Positions 9,626 through 21,000 of a stretch of DNA of 64,000 nt are shown here, piece after piece (within the stretch, counting starts at the first letter, position 1; every line of letters begins with the position of its first letter). Under the pieces are notes generated by a model. That model ran no database searches. It was not told where the DNA came from and saw nothing but the letters and a program-made list of their open reading frames with translations. The DNA lies in the NCBI GenBank assembly GCA_029378245.1, contig JARKIF010000034.1, forward strand, positions 496,001 through 560,000, given 5' to 3'. Both the position numbers and the translations under genes were made by a program. Source of the DNA: Roridomyces roridus. Its lineage: Eukaryota > Basidiomycota > Agaricomycetes > Agaricales > Mycenaceae.

Positions 9626-11817
9626 CATCAGGGAAAACCTCCTTTGGTAATTTAGCCGGAATTCCCTAAGTTCCGGGTAATTAGCTGTGATTAGCCAATT
9701 TACCTCGACTACCGCCTGCTCACCAGACAAGTTATCAGTTTCCTGTACAATTCACTCCTTACCTTGAGTATCTGTTCATTGGCTGAGTGTCCAACCACCA
9801 TGGCATTCTTCAACCACCTCTCTTTGCACAATCATTTGCTCATGAGTGACAAATGTGCCATTTTAGTAAGCCAGGACCGGCGGGATGCAGATTCACAGGG
9901 CTGGGTGGGCTCCGCAGCACTACGGAGGAAGTGCGAGGCTGAGCGGGGTAGGGTGATGTTGAGCCAAAAATCTGCCAAGTCCATTGCCGATGCTACTGTA
10001 ACCATAGGGCTGCGGACCCGAACCGTAACGGTGACGGCCGTCAAATTGACGGCATGAAACGGCTGACAGCCGACCCGTGCCCGTCCCGTCGATCTTGGTT
10101 CAGACATGCTGACGGGTCGGTTCGGCATCAAAAACGGCCATCACGGTAGACGGTTCGGCTGCCGTGATCATGCATCATCATTCTCAAGTGATTGTCAGCC
10201 TCGGTGAAACTGCAACCTACTAGGATGATTTCCTACACCATGAGAACACTGGGCAGCGCCAGGATGACCCAGAAAAGCCACCAAGTTGTTGTCAACGACG
10301 CAAACGTGCTCAGCTCACTGGCGGCAATCAAAAATCCTGAATGGGGAACTGTCCGAGAGTCTTCCAAGTCAAACCTGAGAGGCAGCCTCAAACTTTGAAT
10401 TAGTGAGTTCACTGTTGCATAAGGAATTCCCAAAGGGTCTACTTACATAGTTTGAGCAGAAGCCGTAACGAAATATGGCGAATCACAGCGCGCAAACAGT
10501 GCAATCGCAGATTGCACCGAATTAAAGGCCCGGCACTGATCGCCGAACAGTTTCGACCGAGGCATCCGCGATAACTCAACCATAACTCCCTTGAGTTAGC
10601 CTGATTCTTATCACACCCGTTCGACGGCCGTGACGGCCGATTTCTGACGGGGTCTCGACGGTATACGGGCCGTCACTGACGGTGCCGTCGAAATTTGTTC
10701 TTGGATCCCACCGGGTCGGCACGGGTACCCGTCGACGGGCGGCCGTCAAACCGTCATGTACGGTTCGGGTCCGCAGCCCTATCAGTAACCATGATGTGAT
10801 GATACGGATCCTCGGCCAAATCACGTGTTCTTGACCAATACATAAACCATTGACACGCGCGTCAACTGTTCACAACATCCCTTTCTTTCTCCCTCCCACC
10901 ATCTCTCCTCTGGCTTGCCCAGGCTCTCGAATCCCTGCTCACTGGCACTCCTCTTTGACTCCTCTCCTCGCACCTGCATGGGGCAAGCCCCTCCGGTGTC
11001 CTCCTCGTTGGCTCTCACTTGAGTTGGCTTGTTATATTGGGTGGGTCCACTTGTTCCACACCGATGCCTCCCACTCACTGTCCCTTCCGCTACCTAGGAT
11101 GACTTCCACTGCCGTTGCCACGCTGCACCTCTTCTCCTCTCTTCTCCTTGCCAGCTCATTGACATCAATCAGGATTCCCATCGCTTAGCAGTGCCGTGCG
11201 ACTACATAGGCCGCTGGCTGTCATCCGACCCTTTAAGTACGTTGTCCCACTCCGCTGCCACCTCCGTGTGCTAATGCACGACACTCCCAGCGCTCTCCCT
11301 CTGCACCGCTCTGTTCTGTCGGCCACCCACGGAACCAACATACACGCGCCATCATCTCTGTGTCGAGGTAAGTTCTTTATGTGCTTCAATATTGTGCCGT
11401 TCCTGACCCTTTTCTCCATCCAGATGTTTTCAATATGGCTGCCCTCATTCAAACGAGATGTATTAATGAGAGTTGTGTAATGTAGTTAGTGTTGGGCCCA
11501 GGTACATATGAGTGAGTAGTTTATGGTCCATGTAGTAGACATCCACACATTGAATGCATCCACTTCTTGCACTTCTTGCCTTCTTTCCCTTTGCCACCAG
11601 AATGAGCCCACAAGCCACAAACCCCGATGAGCAGCAGAGAATGGGTGCTAAATGACTGATAATCTCAAGATAATCTACGGTAATTTGCGGTAATCCGGGC
11701 TGAGGTTAACCCTCTACCCTAGATTTTGGGTAACATCAGTATTTCAGGGAATTTGGCCGAATTACCTTTGATTACCGGTAATTGGGGGTAAAATCCCAAA
11801 GGAGGCTTTCCCTGATG
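9626..11817. mobile_element. Nested TIR element inside the 4.5 kb transposon
   Basis: The ends carry 22-bp inverted repeats starting CATCAGGGAAA and ending in CCTCCTTTGG with one mismatch. Beyond that, weaker similarity continues (GGTAATT and AATTCCCT motifs). The flanks join two parts of the transposase relic region. No clear target duplication was found. No transposase-like ORF is visible inside, so it appears non-autonomous. It contains the smaller element 10004-10782. Confidence 0.6.
10004..10782. mobile_element. Innermost hAT-like MITE (779 bp)
   Basis: Perfect 24-bp inverted repeats start ATAGGGCTGCGGACCCGAAC on both ends. They are flanked by CTGTAACC (9996-10003) and CAGTAACC (10783-10790), an 8-bp duplication with one mismatch. 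Inside, GC-rich GACGGCCGTC-type words cluster near both ends, giving further inverted similarity. There is no coding capacity. An 8-bp duplication and short TIRs starting with a GGGCTG motif suggest a hAT-derived MITE. Confidence 0.7.
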
Positions 11818-12969
11818 ACCACAAGGAGATTTTGCGGGCGGCATTCTTGCGTGAGGCCATCATGATCCATGATCATGCGATCCCGCCCGAGCTTCGCGTC
11901 AACAGCGACCAAATGTCAAGTCATCTATCAACAGGGGATCAATATGACGTGGAATGAGAAAGGTGCAAAGCAGGTTGGAACCACCGGTCAAGAGGAGAAG
12001 CGTGTGTTCACCAATTTCTGCAAGCGGGGATATGTTGCCGATGCAGGCCATGTTCAGCGGCAAGACGAGCGCCTCCCTTCCTCGGCCAGGATCGCGCGGG
12101 TACGAGGAAGTATTGGACATCTTTCGTCTGTGAAAAACTGACGCATCGTATGTAGGTTCGAATGCTTGATGACTTCAAAATATTGGTCCACCCAAAAGAC
12201 CATGCGCGACATGGTGAACCAAATTATTGCGCCGTACTTTGACAGGAAAAAATCCGAGCTGAGTCTTCCTGCGACGTAATGCTCACTCTGGGATACAGTG
12301 ACCGATGAAGATGAAGTGCTCGGCTCATCGGGATATCGTCACTGAGGCCTCCGCGTTGCTCACACCGAAAGAAGGCTAAGAGGATGTCGATCCTGCCATC
12401 CTCAAATTCGACACTACTCTGCCGACGCTTCGGGATCGGTGTGTTGGTTGGATCGTGGACGTGTTCCATGAGACAAACAAACAAAAAAGAGTTGATTCTG
12501 AAGTCCAATCCCTTGGGCCTTTGCGTGTACGACAATGTTCAAAACATACTCAGGCGTTCGAGATGTGTGCCGTCGGTGAATTCAACTGCTCACAGGCGAG
12601 CCTTACCTCCCCCGCCGCTCTTGCAGCCCTCCGAGAACTACCGAAGACTGATCCGGCACTTCATGCAGAGCTCACCGGGCAACCAGAGCTGCCCCCAGAC
12701 GGAGACTGTCGAGTGAGGATCGGAACCCGTATAACGACGAGACCAATATCCCGGTGGATGTCTTGGTCACCCACATCACCTCCGGTGGAGCCGAGCTTCC
12801 CAAGGGTTTTGCGCAGGTGTAGGACGGGAAAATTGTCCGAACTGGAATTGCGGAGGATATCAAGCTGGATGTGGACTTGAACAATCCACAGCTTTCAGTT
12901 CGTTGCTCGCGCCGCACTGAAAAGAAGTCCACGCGCTACGGTGGAGAGGGTGCTTGGGAAGAGCATTGA
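11818..12969 (+). pseudogene. Decayed DDE-type transposase
   Basis: Peptides in several plus-strand frames resemble fungal DDE_1-type transposases. One near 11,830-11,910 contains IPPELRVNSDQ, where the Asp should be the first catalytic residue. A second, by a frame change, contains YQQGINMTWNEKGAKQV and GQEEKRVFT. A third at 12,181-12,279 contains YWSTQKTMRDMVNQIIAPYF. A fourth, near the end, contains FEMCAVGEFNCSQASLTSP. The middle section with the other acidic residues is missing and there are frameshifts and stop codons, so it is inactive. The gene should be the original cargo of the surrounding TIR element. The family call rests on remembered motifs. Confidence 0.55.
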
Positions 12970-13261
12970 ATGAGTCCCGTAGTTCGTTCAGTTTTTTAGG
13001 TCAGAATGCTGCACAATTGAGAACAACCAATGTACATCTGGTGCTCCTGCGTCATCTGTAGCACTTGCTCATAGATGAATTTTCGAATAACACTGTGGCT
13101 GGACCCCTTGCCTCGCCTCGGTGAAATGTGCTGCGGGACACATCAAATCACGAGCAAATGGAAATGATTGGTTTGATTGCCCGACCAGTTATGCCTATTG
13201 CCGGTACTGGATCTAGGATGCCGAGGATGCCGAGATCAGTTCCGGTGCTCAATATGTTCCG

Positions 13262-13375
13262 TTTGTGTGTGTGGAAGAAAAAAGGCTTGTGTGTGTGAAA
13301 TTCTGCATTGTGTGTGTGAAGAACAATATTCTATGGGTGTGTGTGAGGAATTTTGGTATGTGTGTGTGAATTATT
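13262..13375 (+). repeat. GTGTGTGTGAA-type subterminal repeats
   Basis: At least five copies of TGTGTGTG(A/T)(A/G) followed by AT-rich spacers lie just inside the right TIR of the 4.5 kb element. Complementary copies sit near 8905-8960 inside the left TIR. They are probably transposase-binding subterminal repeats rather than a microsatellite. Confidence 0.6.
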
Positions 13376-13981
13376 AAATGTACAAAGGGACCGTCATACC
13401 CGATCCCTTTGCAGTTGTGAGACCCACATAAAGTCAGGCTGCTCGAACTTGAGAGTGGCAATCCACTCAAAGTCGGCATCCATCCAAATCCATTCGTACG
13501 TGGCTCCGCTCATAGCGGTCTCGTCCTCCTCAGTCCAGTCCTCGACCTTCCAGTTATTCCGCTCGCTCTCCTTCTCCCAGATCTCGAGCCCAAAACCCAT
13601 ATCCACCATACCCATTGCTTCCGCAGCCTCGGTATCACCTTCGGCGGCCACTTGAGCAGCAGCCTGCCTAGCCAAATACCGCTTGGTGTTCCTCCGCACG
13701 CGCTTGTACTTTGTGTTGAAGGGCACCTCGTAACGCTTGAACCCGGATTGAATATCCAACACGTGTTCATACGGAGTACCATCGGCCTCGTGGATCCGCA
13801 CCGTCATCTGGCCTTCGAAACAAGCCACAGGTTTGTACAGGACCATCGTGTGTTCAATCTTCTCGAGGGCTGTATACGCCGGACAATCTTGCCGCATAGT
13901 AATCTCCACCGCCATCTTCTTCCTGTTGAAACTGGCCGAGAAACCAAAGGACGGACATCCGCTCCCGTAAATCCACCGGTC

Positions 13982-15182
13982 GAGGTTTCGCTGGACTCGA
14001 CAGAGGTATGGTACAGTTCATCAAGTGACCACCAATCTTGTATAGCGTGGGAACTTTGTGATGGGTGTCGCTATGAAAAATCCCTTTAGACAAAATGCGT
14101 GCCTTGGCAATCTGAACATTTTGTCTAAAGGAATTCCCAAAATTCTCAAAGCTGGTCGAGATATGGGGCATTCTTTGGTCAGAGGGTCAGTTGGATTTTG
14201 CCGTTGGCTGTATTTTCAACAGGTTTTGAGGGTCCGGAGCCATTTTGCCGGCGTACAAAAGTGGTGGTGACTTGATGGACTGCACCATAGACGACGTAGA
14301 GTCGTCGTAGACATGATGAATGATGTTACATCACATGATTGATCCCAACAACACCTCTTCCAGACCCCGTATCGCCATGACCGCCAGAAACGAGCAGTAA
14401 TACACGCGGAGCTGTCAAACGGCTGATCGGCAGGGATCGGCGTTGGATGATGGCGGACAACAACGTCGGCCGCCGAGTGTCACACCAATTTCCACTGGAA
14501 TCCACTGGCTCATGATGGACTGTGGTGGGTTTTGGGTGGGCTGGTGGTGCGTGGGCTTTTATTTTTTCGAGATATTTCTACGGCCATCTTGAGTTCATGA
14601 TGTTCAACTTGAACAGCTTTGAGTTGCAGTATGACATCGGCACGTTGAACCAACGTCGGCATCCACTGGATTCCACCGGATTCCAGTGAATCATTCTTTG
14701 TTCCTCAGCAATTTGTTGACTGTATCTAATTCCTACAACCAAAGAAATACTTCACTCAATGGAATCCCCTGGAAGCCGTCGGAAACCAGCAAGAAGGAAC
14801 GGGTTACATCACCTTGAACCCTTCATTCACGCAGATGGATCAGCCAGGGGTTGTAAATCATGGGAAGCAACGATGAACCGAATAAGTTATCGAAACATTG
14901 AGCGAGTCTTTGCTACCTCCCACTGGAACCCAGTGGGGAGGCCGTCTCGTCAACTTGAGTGGGTGATCTGATGAATGCCAACGGCCATCACCAACATTCA
15001 TCAGATTCGCTGGGAAACAATGACAACCAACGGCCGCCGGTGTCCATCGGTAGCCACCGGTGGCCGCCAGCGACTTTGCTAGCGGCGGGTATATTACTCG
15101 AAACGAGGTGAGAATCGCGGCGACATGTTTGAATTCCGGGCTGACTCGTATATAGTAGGACCATGTCTTTACGAGCAAGTAC
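13982..15182. other. Intergenic stretch without a supported gene
   Basis: No reading frame here looks like a protein I know. The stretch holds a perfect 15-bp inverted repeat (14083-14131) and several short self-complementary words built on CCACTGGAATCC and CCGGTGGC (14,485-15,075), as seen in decayed small DNA transposons. I see no complete element. Confidence 0.4.
14083..14131. repeat. Perfect 15-bp hairpin
   Basis: CCTTTAGACAAAATG at 14083-14097 is repeated as its reverse complement at 14117-14131, with a 19-nt spacer. It can form a hairpin in DNA or RNA. It may be what remains of a small inverted-repeat element, since no gene surrounds it. Confidence 0.7.
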
Positions 15183-15500
15183 GTGGACGATGGGTACTCC
15201 ACCTTCTTTCATTGCTATACCGTTTGCGACCACATCGGCGAGCACTACAACATGACATTACGCGATTTACTGTCCTACCAGCCTTTGAGGCGCCGCCTTC
15301 CTTTCGAACAGGGCTTCCTACTCCACCACAACGATCAGCCTCCTATCCCGAGGTCTTGTTCAGGCCTGGCCATCCGCATTGGAGACGCCCTGTCCACCCC
15401 TACATCTCCATTGTCACCCGGCCCCGCTGTCCCTGTTCAATACCTTGTGCTCGGCACACATTTTCGTCTCCAAACCCCCACGCATTTACATGACTCCGCC

Positions 15501-16072
15501 ATGGAGCGCGCCTTTAAGCGCAAACGAAAGCACTTCGTCACGAAACACAAAGGCACACCGGCCGGCGTCGACTACACCCGCCACCCCGAATCTCTCTCAG
15601 ACCAGTTCAAGACTTACTATGAAACCCGGAAGGGCAACTTTTTCTTCCTCGGCCAGGGTGTTCAACCCCACTACCCCCCAGCCCCTGACGCCGCGCTCAG
15701 GCTGTCGTCCCGAACTGAAGCCTTGCAAGCTCCATATATCAAAGTCTTCAGACAACAACAACTGTTCTCGCAAGCCTTCTTCTTCAAAACGTTGCAAGGC
15801 GATCGAGGCCACCCCATTGGCAGCTTTAAGCTGTGTCGCAGACAAGGGAGCTGGATAATGGTTCTGGAAACGTATCTACCGGGAGAGGACAAGTCGTGCC
15901 ACAGTTGAGACCTGACCAGTCAGGGTATCCAAGAGGCTATGGCCGCCCTGGACGGTCTCACTCTCACCATGGACTATCCGATAGCCAAAAGGCAGATCGA
16001 GGCCGAGAAAGAGATTATATTAGCTGTTTTGTGGCAGTACTGGAACGTGTTATTGGGATAGAGCACAAAATG
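15501..16072 (+). CDS. Hypothetical protein (possible two-exon gene)
   Basis: A plus-strand frame with a basic start (ATG at 15501, residues MERAFKRKRKHFVTKHKG) is open to 15905. Its stop is avoided if a 51-nt GT-AG intron at 15869-15919 is removed. The frame then continues to a TAG at 16070-16072 and encodes a helix-like tail (residues KRQIEAEKEIILAVLWQYW). The product would be about 173 aa. The same frame is open further upstream to 15183, so the start is uncertain. I recognise no domain. It lies between the TAF2 duplicate and the inverted TAF2 relic, so it may itself be a displaced fragment. Another frame (15379-15858) is also long, which weakens the call. Confidence 0.35.
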
Positions 16073-16259
16073 TAGACTATAGAATACCAACCCGATGCGG
16101 GACCTTGTGCCGGTTAATTCCTTCCTTCCATCCTTCCTTCCTTTTAAAACTTGCGAGGCATTTAAAGACGCCATCGTCTCCTGTCAACGCGATGGTGGAG
16201 CTGCGACCCGCACCTCGACGACGACCAGCGCTGGAGGCAGGGGAGCCCGTAATATTCGA

Positions 16260-16893
16260 CTTGCGCTCGTACATTCTTCTGCTATCTACCAGTCACCAAT
16301 TGCAAACGGTCGTCTTTGGCTTTTCCATATGACGCGCCCCCATTTTTGTCTTATGTACCTCGATCTCCTTTCGTCGTAGGGCTACACCGAAATCACCGTA
16401 GTCCCAGCGAGCTCAAGACTATCCATCTCCACTCTCGTCAATGCAGTAGGCAGAACTCCCTTCCAGGTCCTTCATATTCACCAACTCATGCTCAGCGATT
16501 CATACTGTCACTGTGGCGAGCCTCCCGGCCGAATTCATCCACCACCTTTTCTCCAGCCTTTCCTTAGGAGCCTACGACTAGCCGCTCGACTGCCACTGTA
16601 ATCCGGAGTTCAGTTGTATTGGGCTTTGTGGGGAATTGGTCGAGCTGGTGCGTTATTATGACTTCTCAAGCTACCTCGACTTATCCGCCGTAGCTTGCAC
16701 ACCCTCATGGCTCACACAAGACCATCTGCCTGTTCTCGCAGGCCTTCTCACCTCGGTGCAACACATCGTGTTGGCAGCGATACCTCCACCCAGCCTTCCA
16801 TGTATGCCTGCTGCCTCCCAAAGCATGGAACCCTCACAACATCGACCGTCTCCCTCCGCTCTGTGACGCTCAGACTTGGGTTCCTATCCCGAA
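16260..16893 (+). pseudogene. Inverted relic of the TAF2 5' region
   Basis: This plus-strand stretch matches the minus strand of the intact TAF2 gene from its early exons (about 61,720) to about 60,510. Recognisable pieces are the CTGCTATCTAC acceptor region, the GGGCTACACCGAAATCACC exon, the GCGAGCCTCCCGGCCGAATT segment, and a frame at 16636-16866 encoding residues like RYYDFSSYLDLSAVACTPSW. Several hundred bases are missing inside (near 16,625). Stops and frameshifts are present and divergence is visibly higher than in the copy at 5-14 kb. Homology ends after GGTTCCTATCC near 16,893. It is an older, separate duplicate in the opposite orientation. Confidence 0.75.
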
Positions 16894-17003
16894 CATCGTC
16901 CATGAGAGTGCTTGGTTTTCCTCCGTCGGTAATACGGCGGCTTCGGCATTCGGACGTAAGTCTCCTCTTTCTTCTTGAGGAGACTTACGCTATCGTGAAC
17001 TAT

Positions 17004-17887
17004 TCAAAGAAGGCCATACAATCCGAACACCACCCCCACACAGAAAGTTAGCCCCCCTGCCACATTCCGTACCGCCCGACGCATGCACCTCTGTTTCATC
17101 ACTCCCATCCTCTCCCTTAGCGCCGCTGCCTCGTTAATTCGAGGGAAAGGCACATTCGGTACCTCCTTGCCGAGGAAGTTGCACAAAGGCTCCCACCCGC
17201 TACCCAGCTCATACTCCAACAACCTATCCTTCGGCGTAATCTTCCTGACCTCGGCGGAGTGCGCGCGATATCTGTCCCGCGCCGCCGCATGAGCCGTCTC
17301 GAGCGTCGTAGCGTTCAACACATCCGCCATCCACCTCCGCTGCAACCCCTGCACTCTCCCCGCCCAAAACGGGTCGAGCGAAGCCACCAATCGACCGATA
17401 GAGAACGCAGGATTGAAGATCACGTCGATAATGATGCTGAAGGACTTGTACCACGCCTCGATGTCGCGTTCCACCAAGATAACTTTGGCCTCGGGATACG
17501 CCTCGATGAGCTCAGGTCCGAAAGAGCATCCAGGAGCATCGGTAATGGCCATGCAATGACCGAGCAACTTGTCCCACTCGGCACGCCCAAACTTGCCTTG
17601 ACCATCAAACTTGGCTGTGTGTGCGGCCATCCACATATCGCAATCTTGGATGTTGGAGAAGAGGTCGAAGAAATGATAACAGTCGTTGTATCCGAGGATT
17701 TGCAGCGCTTCTTTCATTGCTATCAAGAAAATATGAAGAGGACGACCAAAAAAAGCAGAAATCACTGACAAGCAGTTCCTGTTCGCGGCATGCCTAAAGA
17801 TAGGACTTGCATCGGAACGACGCGCCCGGATTTGCATCGGTGAAGGTTCGGGTCTTCCATGTACATCTCTGGATGCTTCGCGGCCAT
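17004..17887 (-). CDS. Sulfotransferase-like P-loop protein (Sulfotransfer_4 type)
   Basis: Two exons are predicted: 17887-17770 and 17719-17004, with a 50-nt GT-AG intron, giving about 277 aa. Splicing joins a PAPS-loop-like motif GMPRTGT to SMKEALQILGY, the classic start of this fungal and bacterial family. Other family landmarks are the YHFFDLF stretch, a W-D-K-LLG motif, AYPEAKVILVERD (3'-phosphate-binding strand) and a WY dipeptide after it. The C-terminus has a hydrophobic segment (residues NVAGGLTFCVGVVFGLYGLL) that could anchor it in a membrane. The biochemical substrate is unknown; many members are annotated only as sulfotransferase family or NAD-dependent-epimerase-like without proof. 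It is tail-to-head with NTE1 on the same strand. Confidence 0.8.
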
Positions 17888-18053
17888 GGGTGAGTGCGTT
17901 GGCGAAAGGTTGTTTTGCGGGCCCTTGCTGATAGTATTCCAGATACTGGAACCTTTTTATTCGAATTCCTACAAGCGTCCTGCCAGCGTCGTGTCAACGC
18001 GCAGGCGCGCGAAATGCTACCTTGTCATGTACAAATGATGATGATGATAATAT

Positions 18054-21000
18054 TCATATTGAATTCCGTCGCACACCCCGACCTCTCTTGTTCTTCTTCT
18101 TCCCGCCCTGAACGCCTTCCGATCCGTCTATGAACGCCGAAGGAAGTCTGCCCTCCTCATCCATCTTCTCCAGTATAGCCAGCCCAGCTTCATATCCAAC
18201 CTTCTCTATCTCCTCAAACTTGCTGAATTGCAAGGTCCCGTACTGTCGAATAATTTTGAGCAACAGCACTTCGAGTAGAGTTGTGGCCATTTATTTACCT
18301 CTTGCACCGGCATCCGAATGTACAGACAATCACGGGCGACTTTAGCGTCTTCCAGTGTCTTGACGCTGGACACACTGTCGGGAGAGTAAGAAATCAATGC
18401 GGCAGACACTAAGTCTGATTGCGTACTATGCAAGTCGACTTTGGATCTCGGTAATCGGAGGAACGAGGCGAGCGTCGGAGAAGGGATTCCACCGGTTCAC
18501 GAGTAGCCACCATCCCGAGATTGAATCACTAAAGTTGCGGGGCGTGTTGTCTTCCAGCTGGTTATGAACGTCAGTCAACCCCCTCATCTTGAGGGATAGG
18601 CAGGGGCTACGTACAGAACCGACGTCAGACGCAAAGACACAGCTTGCACCAACGGTAAACATTGTCGACACGGGCAAGTTGTCGACTGTCTTGCGTGTTA
18701 GAACTTGCCTTCAGGGACTATATTACACTTACCATATCCGCCATCGACAAGCATACCGCCGTTGTTGCAGAGAGGAGGCAAAAGGCCCACCAAAGTCATC
18801 GAAGCACCTGCAAACGATCTTTAGAAGTCTTCTCCGAAGGGAGAAGAAAGAAACACACGAATGAATCTCCACGCATATCCATCCTCGTGAATCTCCATCC
18901 GAGAGGTCATGATGTTGGTAGAATTACAAAAGAACGGAAGCCACATGTCCTCGATATGAAGATCATAGAACGCCTGTCCAAGATCAGCCACTGACTAAGA
19001 GATAACAGGAAAACCGACCTTGTAAATCGCCCGATTGAACTCATGGCCCGTCGTGTACGCGACCAGCGGATAAGTAACATCGGACAATATCCTCCAAATG
19101 TTCCCCATCCTGCTGCTAAACTGCTTCGCACGACCCGCACTCGACAGGATGTCGCCCTCGCGAGCATAGAGACCGCCGATGAATGCCCCGATGCTAGTCC
19201 CGCCAATATGATCAATAGGAATTCCAGCTTCCTCAAAAGCACGAATTAATCCCTGTCCGACTATGAGCAATGCAAGAATCCAAGTAAAATTCACCACACA
19301 CAAGATGCGATACCCCACGAGCTCCACCGCCTCCAAGTACCAGCCCAATCGACTTGCCGCATATCCGTCTCGCCAATCGCGAAAAATCATTCATATGCGG
19401 TAACCTTTGAGGCCGTGGATCCGTCCCACTCTTGCGGTACTTTTGAATCTCACTCTGGACCTTCTCTCGGAGATTCTTCAGAGTAGTCACCGCATCCGGA
19501 TCTTTAGGAGGTGGTGGCTTGGTTATCGGAACTACAAGGCCCTAAGACAAAATGAGCGAGATGCTCGCGTTGGCGGGTCAGAACGTACCGGGAGCTCGAC
19601 GTGTATGTGTTGGTGCACCCATGGCCTGTTCTGTGAAAGAGTTAAGCCCTAGCACCTAAAACAATATCATTTCATCTACCTTAAGCCATTCCCGAGTGGA
19701 ACCGGGCACAACAGCTCGGTCAGGATGCAGCAAAACGAGTTCTTTCCGTGCAGTCGTCTTCATTGAAAGTAACAATCGTTCATACTCGCCAATGGACGGA
19801 TCGTCTCCCATTCCCACAACCATAACGCAATCAGCCTGGTCATACGAGTCAACTGTCGTTCAGAATGACCAATGTATCTTTACCTGTCGGATGCAAGTTT
19901 GTGTCCAAGCACTGTTGACCGGCGAGTCCGCAACATACAGCACCGTCCGATACTTCTGCTCTTGATCCGCCAACCATCCAGCAGCCTTGAGTTTACCCAT
20001 CCTCGTGAACGCATGCCTCCCAAGATGATTCGATATCGAGGCCTGATTTAGGTACGACGTCGTCGCCCCGATACCCTCCAAGGCAGCCTGCAACTTGCGC
20101 GCAAATGCATCTATAGGAACGAGCCGCGACACGGGAAGAACAACCACCGTCTTGAGGTTATTGTTGTCCGACGTTACCCTCGGTTGGGAAGAAGAGGATG
20201 AATCAACCTCGTCCCGAACTCGGGAAGCAATTGTACGCAATAGCCTCGGGGAATCGTTCAGAATGCAGCCTAGTAACCTTGACCAAAACTCACTTTGCAG
20301 TTGTTTTCGGGTTGCTGTCATAGATAAGATTAGATGAAAATGGAATATTAAGATAAGACCCACCGTGCAGAGATTGCGTTGAAGAGCGTCTGCGGCATTC
20401 GTATAAGCTCCGTATCACGAATTGCATGCACCGTAGTCCGTCTCGGCGAGCTCGTAATAACATCCAATTCCCCAACAGTGTCGCCCTGCCCATATTCGCC
20501 AGTCATAGTCACCGCACCAGCCTCCGTTTCCGTGAGCGCACGAAGCCGTCCGTTGATGACGATATAGAAACTGTCGCTGACATCTCCAGGCCGCCATAGG
20601 ACTTGACCAGCATTCACTTGCATCCAGTCCAACGAAGCATCAATATGAAGCACTAAATAAAAGTCAGGACGTCAAATCCCAATGCGGAAGAAAACGTACA
20701 CAGCGGAGAAAGCAAGGATATCAACCGCTTCGCCAGCGTCAACAACACAATCGGCCGTTTCTCAAGCAACCGTTCCAGCGCATCAGACGGCAAGAACCCA
20801 ACATAAACATCCGTCTTGGCTTTGATGTCGACATACGACGCCGAGTTACATAGCGCAGCTGCCCGAAGATCAGAAAAGAATGAGTGTGGATAAGGTGTTG
20901 CGTACCAAGATACCCCGCAATACCCCCTGGCTTGACGGTGAACAACAACCTTTGCTTGTCCTTGTCACTCTTGACACCGGGCGTCCTCCAAGGCTCCGAG

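Larger units (their letters stand above)
8878..13398. mobile_element. 4.5 kb TIR DNA transposon with nested insertions
   Basis: The insert is bounded by inverted repeats of about 39 bp that begin TATGACGGTC and contain TTGTACATTTAATAATTCAC. It is flanked by a perfect 6-bp duplication CCCGAT. Near both ends the word TTCACACACA (or its complement) recurs, most clearly at 13,262-13,375, giving subterminal repeats. Inside is a decayed DDE transposase (about 11,818-12,969) and a nested TIR element (9626-11817) that itself holds another. Without the nested part the element would be about 2.3 kb. A 6-bp duplication is uncommon, so I do not assign a superfamily. Confidence 0.8.
5043..13981 (-). pseudogene. 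Truncated TAF2 duplicate broken by transposon insertions
   Basis: Three blocks (5043-5193, 7963-8877 and 13405-13981, plus target duplications) match 58,291-59,926 of the intact TAF2 gene almost base for base in the same orientation. Removing the two inserts restores a continuous stretch of about 1.64 kb. It covers part of the aminopeptidase-like domain and the following helical region only. There is no start, and the intact gene's preceding and following exons are missing. Some sub-ORFs still read as TAF2 peptides (8003-8425, 8410-8610, 8616-8813 and 13394-13915). Identity is high, so the duplication looks recent. At the right end homology stops at about 13,981. At the left end it stops exactly at the LTR edge, so the copy may continue outside the window beyond the retrotransposon. 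Confidence 0.85.

Noticed and set aside
13262..13375. Direct GTGTGTG repeats with spacers, resembling a repeat-spacer array
   Set aside because: This is a eukaryotic window. The units are irregular and match the subterminal repeats of the surrounding transposon, with complementary copies at the other end, so it is no CRISPR array.
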